From positions 18,419 through 82,418 of the forward strand of contig CACERG010000008.1 in assembly GCA_902561795.1 (NCBI GenBank): a stretch of 64,000 nt of DNA, written 5' to 3'. The notes under the pieces are model-generated. The model did no database searches and was not told the DNA's origin. It worked only from the letters and a program-made list of their open reading frames with translations. Position numbers and translations under genes: made by a program. Every line of letters begins with the position of its first letter. Positions within the stretch are counted from its first letter, which is position 1. This stretch comes from an uncultured Bacteroidota bacterium (GTDB lineage: Bacteria; Bacteroidota; Bacteroidia; Flavobacteriales; Flavobacteriaceae). Shown in pieces: positions 51,643-60,509 of this stretch.

Positions 51643-53008
51643 TTAAAGGTAAAATCCAATCTTTGTTCAAAAAGGATTCTTTTTTGGTTAATAAATCAAC
51701 ATTTGGATTAATGAATCTTTGGCTTGATCTACCATTTAATGCAACGAAGCTATCAGTAAAAACCTGAATATTTTTCAATCCTTTTTCTTCAAAATGTTCA
51801 CCCAAATAGTGGGCATATTCTAAAATAAAATCTGGTTGGAAACTCATTTGTTTTATCTGAAAAGGAGTTAGGAAATTTTCATTTCTTACATAGAAAAACT
51901 TACCACTAATGCTGTCCTTTACTTTAAACCTAGTATCTCCTCTTTTTTCAATTAACATTACTCTCCATGAGAATCTGTAACCCTGTTCGTTCCAAAAAAG
52001 TTCACCTGGATAGAGAGCATATCTGAACGGGATTATCACTTGAATAAGAAGGAAGATTGATAAAAACAAAGGGGCAAATCTTGGATAATGAATTGAATTT
52101 AAATAATTTTTTTTCACTAATTCAATGCTTTTAATATTTAATAATACACTTAGTTTTTTCACAATCCTTTCAATTCTATTTAAAATAATAATGTGGATTT
52201 TTGAATCAAAGAAAATTACAGTGCCAAAAATCATTATGTATGGAAACATACCGATGGCAGGGAAAAAAACTTTTGTTAAAACATGAAAAATGATAACAAA
52301 AAAGAAGGCAATATATTTTGTTCTAGAATAAAGTAAGAGAAAGGGAATGCAAACATCATAGATCATTCCAAACCAACTTGCCAGGTAGTGAATTGATTTT
52401 TGTTGGAGTAATGTTTGTCCAATAATTGGTAAATCATATTTTGATTTTAACCATATAGATAAGGGTTGGGCATCAAGTAACCAATCCGAATTAATTTTTG
52501 CGATACCAGCGTAGAAATAAACGATGCAAATAAAAAACTTTAAAGAATCAACCGCCCAAGAGGGCACTTCTTCAATTTTACTACCCCGTATTAAATTATC
52601 TACAGAAAAAAAACCACCTGCTGGTAGAAAGCACATTATAAATGATATACAGCTTGTTAAATAATAATGATTCAAATATGTTGTTTTGTCAATTAGCTCA
52701 ACGTAGGTGAAAAGAATAAAAAAGCTAATTATTGAAATTCTGTATTTAAAGCCGATAGTTACAAAAAGTGAGGAGATAAGACATAGAATAAAAAGAATAT
52801 AGGTGTAACTACCAAAATCCTCAACCCACTCAAACCCAAAATACTTAAAATGGAAATTGGGTTTAATGTAAAGAGATTCAATCCACCCTTTGGACCAAAA
52901 TCTTATTACTGAAAAAAACATTAAACTACCAAACGCAATTCTAAAAAAAGCTAATGTGGCAGCATGAGATTTTTTCCTATTTAAATAGTTACTTATCCTT
53001 TTTCCCAT
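51620..53008 (-). CDS. HTTM (vitamin-K-dependent-carboxylase-like) membrane protein
   Basis: The 462-residue protein has about eight membrane helices: AATLAFFRIAFGSLMFFSVI, ISIISFFILFTYVELIDKTT, YLNHYYLTSCISFIMCFLPAG and KFFICIVYFYAGIAKINSDW. It then has a soluble C-terminal part of about 130 residues. The segments match the HTTM domain, which is homologous to animal gamma-glutamyl carboxylase. Bacterial members have no proven reaction. The active-site lysine cannot be assigned by eye. The gene lies 38 bases after imelysin and overlaps the receptor. Confidence 0.85.
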   Translation of the reverse strand: MGKRISNYLNRKKSHAATLAFFRIAFGSLMFFSVIRFWSKGWIESLYIKPNFHFKYFGFEWVEDFGSYTYILFILCLISSLFVTIGFKYRISIISFFILFTYVELIDKTTYLNHYYLTSCISFIMCFLPAGGFFSVDNLIRGSKIEEVPSWAVDSLKFFICIVYFYAGIAKINSDWLLDAQPLSIWLKSKYDLPIIGQTLLQQKSIHYLASWFGMIYDVCIPFLLLYSRTKYIAFFFVIIFHVLTKVFFPAIGMFPYIMIFGTVIFFDSKIHIIILNRIERIVKKLSVLLNIKSIELVKKNYLNSIHYPRFAPLFLSIFLLIQVIIPFRYALYPGELFWNEQGYRFSWRVMLIEKRGDTRFKVKDSISGKFFYVRNENFLTPFQIKQMSFQPDFILEYAHYLGEHFEEKGLKNIQVFTDSFVALNGRSSQRFINPNVDLLTKKESFLNKDWILPLNDEINGL

Positions 53009-53046
53009 CCAAAGCCTTCATTATGAGATTTTGGTTGTAAATTTAA

Positions 53047-54237
53047 TTAATCTCCATCAGCGTCTGCATAATCAACGCTAATATTTAGTGATTGAAGCAT
53101 ATCAACTTTTAAAAAAACAACATTTGCCTGAATAACATCATATGTGATGAGCATTTGTAAGTTTTCGTCAGTTATTTGTTGACTGAAATTCGTGTTTAGT
53201 TCTGAGAGTTTATCTTTTATTTTTATTAGTTGATTATTGATTTTTTCACTCAACTTTTCTTCTTTTTCAGCTTCCATGTAATCCAAGTAATCACGTATGC
53301 TTAAATCTGTATTTTCTAAATTATTTATACTTCTACCATTGAAAAAATTATCGATAGCCTCTGTAGCTTCAAGAGCCAAAATTTTTGAATAATTTTTTCC
53401 ATAGTATGCCTCAACTCTGTCAGGTAACGGATTATCTGAGAAAACACCTGCTGGTATTCCAATTTTATTTGCACGATAACCTTTTTCAAAGTAAAATATA
53501 AAATCATTTACTAGTTTATTTATACTTGAGGTTGCTGTATTATCAGTTGAATTAATAAATGACTCTCTAAATTCGGTATTCCAACTTGATCTAACATCTG
53601 ATGTTAAAGAAATCATTTTTTCGACAACATCTGTCAAATATTTCCCATAGTTTAAATTTTCATTTGAATATTTTAAAATTATTTCTTCCTCATTTTCTCC
53701 AATTCCAAATAACAAATAGTCGATACTATTAAAACCTTGTGATGAAAAATTTACTGATTCATCAAGATCATAATTTTGATCAGAAATATTACTTTCAATT
53801 TTGTTGACATTTGCAGGATATAAGTTTACCCTGTTTTTGTAATAGATTTCTTCCGCCAGACCAATATCAAACATCTCAACATACTGCCATTTCAAAAAGC
53901 TCGCCAACCAATCTTCTTTGACTTTAGAAAATGTTTCCGATGTAGGTGCATTAACAAAAGTTTCTGTTGATTCTTTGAGAACAGTTAATGATGAATTGAA
54001 ATTATCTAATGATGGTAGTATTATATTATCAACCCAATTAATTAGCATGTTTTTGTGGTTGTATGATACTGTGTCATCAGTTTGAGAATTATCACTTGAA
54101 CTATTATCCGTATCGGAGTCTGTAGAAGTAGCAGGGGTAGTATTATCTACCTGTTGAATGTCTTCTTCCATTTCACTTGAGCATTGAATTGCTAAGAAGA
54201 TTGCTAAAATTGGAGTTATTAAACTGTACTTTTTCAT
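53047..54237 (-). CDS. Imelysin-family (M75) lipoprotein with degenerate motif
   Basis: A lipoprotein signal ends in AIFLAIQC (Cys19). A Ser/Thr/Asp-rich linker (residues 20-58) leads to a helical imelysin domain (KNMLINWVDNIILPSLDNF, YPANVNKIESNI). The family motif GxHxxE appears as Gly168-Phe-Asn170-Ser-Ile-Asp173 (GFNSIDYLLFG), losing His and Glu. Imelysin and EfeO-type proteins take part in iron acquisition in several bacteria. The gene is 18 bases downstream of a terminator hairpin. Confidence 0.85.
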   Translation of the reverse strand: MKKYSLITPILAIFLAIQCSSEMEEDIQQVDNTTPATSTDSDTDNSSSDNSQTDDTVSYNHKNMLINWVDNIILPSLDNFNSSLTVLKESTETFVNAPTSETFSKVKEDWLASFLKWQYVEMFDIGLAEEIYYKNRVNLYPANVNKIESNISDQNYDLDESVNFSSQGFNSIDYLLFGIGENEEEIILKYSNENLNYGKYLTDVVEKMISLTSDVRSSWNTEFRESFINSTDNTATSSINKLVNDFIFYFEKGYRANKIGIPAGVFSDNPLPDRVEAYYGKNYSKILALEATEAIDNFFNGRSINNLENTDLSIRDYLDYMEAEKEEKLSEKINNQLIKIKDKLSELNTNFSQQITDENLQMLITYDVIQANVVFLKVDMLQSLNISVDYADADGD

Positions 54238-54254
54238 ATCTATTATCTATAATT

Positions 54255-54293
54255 AAAAAATACAAGTACTATGAAGTTTCATAGCACTTGTAT
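54255..54293 (-). terminator. Intrinsic terminator/attenuator between DUF4856 and imelysin genes
   Basis: On the minus strand, ATACAAGT and CTATGAA-type arms pair across 54293-54260 with one mismatch (54268/54285), followed by TTTTTT at 54260-54255. Imelysin starts at 54237, so read-through probably sets a lower level for the downstream genes. Confidence 0.75.
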
Positions 54294-54373
54294 AAACGCA
54301 TTTGTATTAAACAGATTTAAATAATCTAAAACTAATTCTCATTCAAAATCTATTGGTTTATGGTCATAGCGTT

Positions 54374-55630
54374 TTATGGTAAAGTGAGACCTGTTGCTTG
54401 AGCCACTTCGTCAGCCATCGTATTCAATTCTTCTGGGGTTCTTTCCCAAAAGCCTGCATCACCAGCAGAAAGTCTCTCTAATAGCGAGTTTACTTCCGCA
54501 TTTGTCATGTATGGATTTCCATCAGAATTTTTTGTAAACTGTAAACCTAGGATAAATCCATACCCTTCAGATAAAGCATGATGTGCATCTGCCCACATAC
54601 CATTTGTAATATCTTCTGCACCGTCTCTTAAATAAGACTGTGCTTTGTATCCTATTACTTTTGAAATTTCAGCTGATACAATAGCTGCTTGCTTATCACG
54701 CTCTTCATAATCTTTTGCTACAATAGCAGCTCTTCCAGCTATAAAAGCATCATATATTTTTTGAGAGATACCCTCTTCGTTTGCTTGTGAATTAACTTTA
54801 TTAAGGTAGTAATTTAGGTTAGCTGTATCTTTTCCACCTGCTTCAGTTCCTAATCCTGCTTTAAATTGACTATCAAGCCCATATAGGTACCCAAAACCTT
54901 CATCCCAATAGTGCTCCATTTTTGTAATGTAATTTTCAGCTTGATCATTCTTGTAACCGAAAACACCATTGTCATTATCTTCTCTGGCACCGTCTAATTT
55001 TGAAAAAGAAAGATAATTATTAACAATCTGGTCAACTTGGAATGCACCAATAAGTCCTTTTGAGAAGATTTGATTTAATTCAAATCCTTTGGCATTAATT
55101 TTTACGGTTCTACCAGTTGTACCGTCAGCTTTAATATCTGTGTAAGATCCTGCTACACCAGAAGATGCGGTTGTTCCTGAATTTACGGCTGGTGCAACGT
55201 TTGCTGTAAAATCTTCTATCCAACCATCGAATAGAGGCTTCACTGTTGCAGAGGCAACGGGTGAAGAAGCAGTCTTATTACCAACTTTTTTTCCACTTGA
55301 ATCTAAAGTAGCGTCATCAAAACCTGTTCCAGAGTTAAACATCGTATCTAATTGATCTTTTGTTTTAGCATTATCATTCATATGCGTTTTGAGTTCAGTG
55401 GCCATTTTTAACCTTGCTGTTTGTCCAGTATAATAAACTGTTTGTACCCCATTTCTAGTAAAAGAGTATTCTTCTGGTAAAACATAAACATTTTGTATTA
55501 CTGTTTCTGTTACAGTTACTGTTTCGGTAACAATTTTTTCCACTTCAACTATTTCTGTAATAGTCTCTGTTTCTGTACAACTAAATGCTATTAAAACAGT
55601 CGTTATACATATTAATATTTTCGTTTTCAT
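54374..55630 (-). CDS. DUF4856-family lipoprotein with duplicated HxxxE motif
   Basis: A lipoprotein signal ends in VLIAFSC (Cys18), followed by a Thr/Val/Glu tether to residue 45. A helical DUF4856 domain fills the rest. Two copies of the pattern H-x3-E-G-[FY]-G-[YF]-[LI]-x-G-L occur: His240/Glu244 in HYWDEGFGYLYGL and His351/Glu355 in HALSEGYGFILGL, 111 residues apart. This suggests two related helical halves and possible metal binding (inference). It is the first gene of the operon and has a hairpin leader. Confidence 0.87.
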   Translation of the reverse strand: MKTKILICITTVLIAFSCTETETITEIVEVEKIVTETVTVTETVIQNVYVLPEEYSFTRNGVQTVYYTGQTARLKMATELKTHMNDNAKTKDQLDTMFNSGTGFDDATLDSSGKKVGNKTASSPVASATVKPLFDGWIEDFTANVAPAVNSGTTASSGVAGSYTDIKADGTTGRTVKINAKGFELNQIFSKGLIGAFQVDQIVNNYLSFSKLDGAREDNDNGVFGYKNDQAENYITKMEHYWDEGFGYLYGLDSQFKAGLGTEAGGKDTANLNYYLNKVNSQANEEGISQKIYDAFIAGRAAIVAKDYEERDKQAAIVSAEISKVIGYKAQSYLRDGAEDITNGMWADAHHALSEGYGFILGLQFTKNSDGNPYMTNAEVNSLLERLSAGDAGFWERTPEELNTMADEVAQATGLTLP

Positions 55631-55956
55631 TTTTCTTTATTTATAATTAGTCTAAATTAACGGTACTAAACTAAATAAAAATATTCCAAAAAAAAAATTA
55701 TTTAGATTTATTATAAATAAAAAGGGGGCATCCCTTCTAATCAGTAAGTGTTAATAAAGACTAATTATAAAAATGAAGAATGACGCCCTTTTTAGTAAGA
55801 TGAAAAAGTAAAACTTTCTGTTGTAAATTTAATTGATTAATACTTTAATCGATAAATATACTACACTAAGATCTATTTAGCGATATAAAATGAAATAGTT
55901 AGCAAAAGCCTTAAATTTCGTATATTTGTATGCAATTAATTTAAAATTAGTTGCAA
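55631..55956. other. Intergenic region between divergent DUF4856 and guaB
   Basis: No gene is seen in this 326-base gap. It holds a long-loop hairpin at 55719-55793, a T10 run on the minus strand near 55688-55697, a TATATTTA box on the minus strand at 55860-55853 and TATATTTG on the plus strand at 55921-55928 (guaB -7, with an imperfect TTA at the -33 position). Confidence 0.6.
55719..55793 (-). promoter_or_regulatory. Candidate structured leader / attenuator of the DUF4856 operon
   Basis: AAAAAGGG (55719-55726) pairs with CCCTTTTT (55786-55793). The stem extends as GGCAT with ATGAC by a bulge and one mismatch, leaving a 48-base loop with a small CTTC/GAAG helix. T runs follow on both strands. 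On the minus strand the element lies about 90 bases before the DUF4856 ATG. Confidence 0.45.
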
Positions 55957-57426
55957 ATGACATCTTCTAAAATTGTTGGCCAGGGTTTTACATACGATGA
56001 CGTTTTATTAGTACCTGCTTACTCTACAAAATTACCCAGAGAAGTTTCCATATCATCTAAGTTTAGTAAAAACATACCTTTAAATATTCCTATAGTATCT
56101 GCAGCTATGGACACGGTAACTGAAAGCGAAATGGCTATTGCGTTGGCACGTGAAGGGGGAATCGGCGTATTACACAAAAACATGACTATCGAAGAGCAGG
56201 CCGAAAATGTAAGATCTGTAAAACGTTCTGAATCAGGTATGATTTTAGATCCTGTTACCCTTCCCGTGACTGCATTAGTTTCTGATGCTAACACTAATAT
56301 GGAAAAGTATAAAATTGGTGGTATTCCGATTGTAAGTTCAAATAGAGAATTAATAGGTATTGTAACAAATCGTGATTTACGATTTGAAAAAAATAGTGAG
56401 AGACCAGTCAGGGAGGTGATGACAAGCACAAATTTAATAACAGTAAATGAAGGAACTTCACTTAAGGATGCGGAACAAATACTTAAAAAACATAAAATTG
56501 AAAAATTACCTGTAGTTTCTAAAGAAAATATTTTAGTTGGCTTAATTACCTTTAGAGATATTACAAAACATACTACAAAGCCGAATGCAAACAAAGATAA
56601 ATTTGGTAGGTTGAGAGTAGCTGCCGCTGTCGGAATTACAAACGATGTCATAGACAGAGTTTATGCACTTGAAAGTGCAGGGGTAGACGCTATTGTTGTT
56701 GATACTGCCCACGGACACAGTAAAGGAGTAGGTGATGTAGTTAAGAAAATAAAATCTAAATTTTCAAATCTAGATTTAGTTGTTGGAAATATTGCTACAT
56801 CTGAAGCTGCAAAATATTTAATTAAATTAGGTGCTGATGCAGTGAAAGTTGGAATTGGCCCTGGTTCAATATGTACCACAAGGGTTATAGCAGGAGTTGG
56901 ATATCCACAACTCTCAGCAATTTTAGAAGTCAAAAAAGCACTTAAAGGAAGCGACATTCCTATAATTGCAGACGGAGGTATTAGATATACTGGAGATATT
57001 CCAAAAGCAATAGCTGCAGGTGCTGACTCTGTCATGTTAGGTTCGCTTCTTGCTGGTACAAGAGAATCACCAGGTGAAACAGTAATTTATGAAGGGCGGA
57101 AATTTAAAACATATCGCGGAATGGGTTCGGTTGAATCAATGAAAAAAGGAAGTAAAGATCGATATTTCCAAGATGTTGAAGATGATATTAAAAAACTTGT
57201 ACCAGAGGGAATAGTTGGAAGAGTACCATTTAAAGGGGACTTAAACGAAAGTATTCACCAATTTATTGGAGGACTTAGAGCAGGAATGGGATATTGTGGT
57301 GTAGCGGATATAAAATCACTAAAAGAAAATGCAAAATTTATCACAATCACAGCATCAGGTATCAAAGAGAGTCATCCTCACAATATTAACATAATTAAAG
57401 AAGCGCCAAATTATAGCCCAAGTTAG
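55957..57426 (+). CDS. guaB: Inosine-5'-monophosphate dehydrogenase
   Basis: The ATG at 55957 gives MTSSKIVGQGFTYDDVLL, the usual N-terminus. The catalytic barrel has IPIVSAAMDTVTESEMA, the cysteine loop GPGSICTTRVIAGVG and the flap KTYRGMGSVESM. CBS domains lie at residues about 90-210 (IGIVTNRDLRFE, VGLITFRDI). It oxidises IMP to XMP with NAD for GMP synthesis. An in-frame TTG at 55951 is not needed. It overlaps the mini T9SS gene tail-to-tail by 4 bases. Confidence 0.97.
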   Translation: MTSSKIVGQGFTYDDVLLVPAYSTKLPREVSISSKFSKNIPLNIPIVSAAMDTVTESEMAIALAREGGIGVLHKNMTIEEQAENVRSVKRSESGMILDPVTLPVTALVSDANTNMEKYKIGGIPIVSSNRELIGIVTNRDLRFEKNSERPVREVMTSTNLITVNEGTSLKDAEQILKKHKIEKLPVVSKENILVGLITFRDITKHTTKPNANKDKFGRLRVAAAVGITNDVIDRVYALESAGVDAIVVDTAHGHSKGVGDVVKKIKSKFSNLDLVVGNIATSEAAKYLIKLGADAVKVGIGPGSICTTRVIAGVGYPQLSAILEVKKALKGSDIPIIADGGIRYTGDIPKAIAAGADSVMLGSLLAGTRESPGETVIYEGRKFKTYRGMGSVESMKKGSKDRYFQDVEDDIKKLVPEGIVGRVPFKGDLNESIHQFIGGLRAGMGYCGVADIKSLKENAKFITITASGIKESHPHNINIIKEAPNYSPS

Positions 57427-57758
57427 GAAGTAATAATCTTAAAGGTTTTCACATCATTTACCGAAATTACTCTTATGATATACATCTTACGTGAATCTAG
57501 CTGTATCATGAAACTAAAATCAGATAGTTCCTTTACACTAATTTCGCTGATTTTATTTCCTATTATTGAATAAATTTCTATTGATCCAGAACCACTAAAC
57601 CCGTTAAGGTAGATGTTTCCATTATTATATGATACGTTTTTGCTAGTTTGTAATAAAGATCTGAAAGTTGTAATATTGGAATGAGTGAGGTAGCTTGCAG
57701 AAGCAATACTAAAGTTTGTTAACAGCATGAAAAGAAGTAGTTTTCTAATCATAGGCAT
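57423..57758 (-). CDS. Mini secreted protein dominated by a T9SS-like sorting domain
   Basis: The 111-residue protein has a signal peptide (residues 1-22) and only about 20 further residues before a beta-sandwich-like C-terminal domain (43-111): NNGNIYLNGFSGSGSIEIYS, GNKISEI, RKMYIIRVISVNDVKTFKII. The pattern (ribbon strand, IYxxxGxxI, YIIRV, K-x-F-K-I) matches type A T9SS sorting domains. It has almost no passenger. A TAAATTTG box lies at 57781-57774 on the minus strand. The start may be at 57758 or 57752. Confidence 0.7.
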   Translation of the reverse strand: MPMIRKLLLFMLLTNFSIASASYLTHSNITTFRSLLQTSKNVSYNNGNIYLNGFSGSGSIEIYSIIGNKISEISVKELSDFSFMIQLDSRKMYIIRVISVNDVKTFKIITS

Positions 57759-57864
57759 TATTAGTTATACATACAAATTTAGTACTTTTTTACAAGTTAT
57801 TAAAATTTTTTTAACAATATAATATGCACTCAATCAATGATTTAACTTATTTATTAAGAAATAC

Positions 57865-58719
57865 ATGAAAATTGTTAATAAAATAACTTTTAATATAGTT
57901 TTTTTTTGTTTGATAGTATCTTGTGATAGGTTTATGCCCGATGAAGAGGGAGTAATTGCTAGGGTAGGATCGAATTACCTACACATAAACGATTTAAAAA
58001 GTGAATTGTCTAATTATAAGGACAAACCTGATAGTCTAATCAAATTAAAGAGTTTAATTGATGATTGGGCTCTAAATGAATTACTTATAAAACAAGCAAA
58101 ATTAAACCTTCCGGAAAGTGATATATTTAAATTGGAAGTTTTAGTTAATAATTACAGAAGAGATTTGTATTCAAATACTTATATAAAGTCAGCCCTAAAT
58201 AAGAGTCTTGATACCCTAATTAGCAATTTTGAAATACAAAATTTTTTAGAGAACAATCAAGAGCTCTTTAAACTAAAAGCTCCACTATTTCAGGTACGAT
58301 ACATTCATCTACCACCAGATAACGTTGATCAATCTGAGATTCAAAGAAGTTTTCAAAGATTTAATGATTTTGATATAAAGTTTCTAGATTCTTTATCATT
58401 TCAATTTTATAGTCATATACTTTCTGACTCGATTTGGATTAATAAAAGTAATTTGACTTCACAAGTTATTTTTCTAAACCAAAAAAACTTTAACACATAT
58501 ATTAGAAAATCTAAATTTTTTAAAATTGAAGACACATTAGGAGTATATTTGTTTTACGTTAAGGATTTTTTAAAAAAAGGTGATATAGCACCAAGCATTA
58601 TTTTTAAACCGACAATAAAAAATATAATTTTAAATCGAAGGAAGCTTGATTTTATCAAAAAATTTGAAAAAGATATTTTACAAGATGCTATTAAGTCGAA
58701 AACATTTGAGGTATATTAG
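57865..58719 (+). CDS. SurA-N-like periplasmic chaperone lipoprotein (no clear PPIase domain)
   Basis: The 284-residue protein has a lipoprotein signal ending FCLIVSC and a SurA/PrsA-like N-terminal region: EGVIARVGSNYLHINDLKSEL, then helices (LIDDWALNELLIKQAKL). Residues 150-240 could be a diverged parvulin, but no intact PPIase motif is visible. It probably helps outer-membrane protein folding, by analogy with the next gene. The downstream surA-like gene starts 35 bases inside its 3' end. Confidence 0.75.
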   Translation: MKIVNKITFNIVFFCLIVSCDRFMPDEEGVIARVGSNYLHINDLKSELSNYKDKPDSLIKLKSLIDDWALNELLIKQAKLNLPESDIFKLEVLVNNYRRDLYSNTYIKSALNKSLDTLISNFEIQNFLENNQELFKLKAPLFQVRYIHLPPDNVDQSEIQRSFQRFNDFDIKFLDSLSFQFYSHILSDSIWINKSNLTSQVIFLNQKNFNTYIRKSKFFKIEDTLGVYLFYVKDFLKKGDIAPSIIFKPTIKNIILNRRKLDFIKKFEKDILQDAIKSKTFEVY

Positions 58720-60058
58720 GTTTGTATTACTTGCATTATTTATAAGTTCAATTTCATTTTCCCAAAGTGAAAAAATTAAAATAGATGGGGTATCTGCTGT
58801 TGTCGGTGATTACGTGATATTGGAGTCGGATATAGATAAAACATTAGTAGAAATGAAATCTCAAGGCATACCTACTAAGGGAGTTACTCGATGTCAATTA
58901 TTGGGAAAACTAATGGAGGATAAATTATATGCTCACCATGCAGTCCAAGATAGTTTAGAGATTAGTATTGAGGAAATATATAGTACCGTAGACCAAATTG
59001 TAGAAAACTTTACCCAACAACTAGGTAGTATTGAAAAAGTATTAGAGTTTTATAATAAAGATGATGAATCAAGTTTTAGGCAGGAGATTTTTGATATAAA
59101 TAAAATTCAAAAACTTTCAATATTGATGCAACAAAAAATCGTTCAAGATATTGAAGTAACTCCTGAAGAAGTTCGAATTTTTTTTGAAAGTATTCCGAAA
59201 GGTGAGTTACCAATTTTCGGAACTGAACTAGAAATTTCGCAAATAGTAATTGAACCGCAAGTTAGCGATAAGGAACGCGATAGAATTATCAATCAATTAA
59301 AGACCTTTAGGGAAGATATATTGGAACGTGGATCGAGTTTTGCTTCGAAGGCTATATTATATTCACAAGATCCTGGATCAAGATCATCAGGGGGTAAATA
59401 TACACTTCATAGAAAACGCCCAAGAATGGTTAAAGAATTTCGAGATGAAGCTTTCAGTTTAGAGGAAGGAGAAATATCAGAACCTTTTAAAACAGATTTT
59501 GGGTGGCACATACTAAAAGTTGATAAAATCAGGGGGCAAGAAGTTGATATAAGACATATTTTGTTAACTCCCAAAATAGAACCAAATCAGTTGAAAGACG
59601 CAAAAAAGAAGCTAGACTCTATTAGAAAAAGAATAATCGATGATGAAATTAATTTCAAAAAAGCTGCTTTAGTTTTTTCTGATGAAAAAGAAACAAAATT
59701 TAATGGTGGAATTTTAATCAATCCTCAAACAGGTGATAATAGATTTGAACTTACAAATTTAGATCCAATACTTTATAGTCAAATTAGAAATTTAGATGAT
59801 GGAGAAGTTTCTCAACCTATAATTGAAGAAGAGCGTTCAGGATTGAAAAAATACAAAATTCTTAAGGTAAGTAATCGCTATGATGAGCATGTTGCGAATT
59901 ATTCACTAGATTATTCAAAGATTAAATCTCTTGCATTAAAAGAGAAGCAGTTAAATCTCATTCAAAAATGGATGAATGAAAAAATAGAAAGTACTTATGT
60001 TAATGTCAATAAGGAAAGCAGATTGTGTAATTTCATAAATAATTGGGTTAAGAAATAA
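58685..60058 (+). CDS. SurA-like peptidyl-prolyl isomerase
   Basis: From the ATG at 58685 there is a signal peptide (FVLLALFISSISFSQ), a SurA N-domain (GVSAVVGDYVILESDIDKTL, KLMEDKLYAHHAVQ), and two parvulin-type segments: EISQIVIEPQ with GGKYTLHRKR and GWHILKVDKI, then DIRHILLTPKI with FNGGILINPQTG. It is a periplasmic chaperone for outer-membrane proteins. The frame is open to a TTG at 58646, which I reject. The overlap with the previous gene suggests coupling. Confidence 0.93.
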   Translation: MLLSRKHLRYIRFVLLALFISSISFSQSEKIKIDGVSAVVGDYVILESDIDKTLVEMKSQGIPTKGVTRCQLLGKLMEDKLYAHHAVQDSLEISIEEIYSTVDQIVENFTQQLGSIEKVLEFYNKDDESSFRQEIFDINKIQKLSILMQQKIVQDIEVTPEEVRIFFESIPKGELPIFGTELEISQIVIEPQVSDKERDRIINQLKTFREDILERGSSFASKAILYSQDPGSRSSGGKYTLHRKRPRMVKEFRDEAFSLEEGEISEPFKTDFGWHILKVDKIRGQEVDIRHILLTPKIEPNQLKDAKKKLDSIRKRIIDDEINFKKAALVFSDEKETKFNGGILINPQTGDNRFELTNLDPILYSQIRNLDDGEVSQPIIEEERSGLKKYKILKVSNRYDEHVANYSLDYSKIKSLALKEKQLNLIQKWMNEKIESTYVNVNKESRLCNFINNWVKK

Positions 60059-60059
60059 A

Positions 60060-60509
60060 CTACTTAAGATATTTAAAAGGAACCCAAAGCATACCAAAGC
60101 ATTCACCTTTTTCTTTGTTTATATTTTTATGATGTATTTTGTGAGCCCTTCTAATTCCTCTGGCATATTTATTATTAGAGTTTCTAAAAAGTTTAAACCT
60201 TTGATGAATAAAAATATCATGCACTATAAAGTAAGTTAGACCATATAAAAATATACCAAAAGCAATAGGAAGACCAAACCAAATTCCATATTCACCCCAT
60301 AATAGAGCAAATCCTAAACTTACAATAGCATAAAAAATAAAAAAGAAGTCGTTTCTTTCAAACCAAGATTTATGATCTTTTATGTGATGATCTTTATGAA
60401 GAGACCAAAGAAATCCGTGCATAATATATTTATGTGAAAACCATGCAACAAACTCCATAATTACAAAGGTTAAAAGCGTGACAAAAAGCCATAAAAATTT
60501 TATTAACAT
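60060..60509 (-). CDS. crtZ: Beta-carotene hydroxylase CrtZ
   Basis: The 149-residue membrane protein has the four histidine boxes of the CrtZ/fatty-acid-hydroxylase superfamily: HKYIMH, HKDHH, HDIFIH and HKIHH. It is a diiron enzyme that adds 3-hydroxyls to beta-ionone rings, giving zeaxanthin. It overlaps crtB by 1 base and is transcribed with it. Confidence 0.93.
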   Translation of the reverse strand: MLIKFLWLFVTLLTFVIMEFVAWFSHKYIMHGFLWSLHKDHHIKDHKSWFERNDFFFIFYAIVSLGFALLWGEYGIWFGLPIAFGIFLYGLTYFIVHDIFIHQRFKLFRNSNNKYARGIRRAHKIHHKNINKEKGECFGMLWVPFKYLK

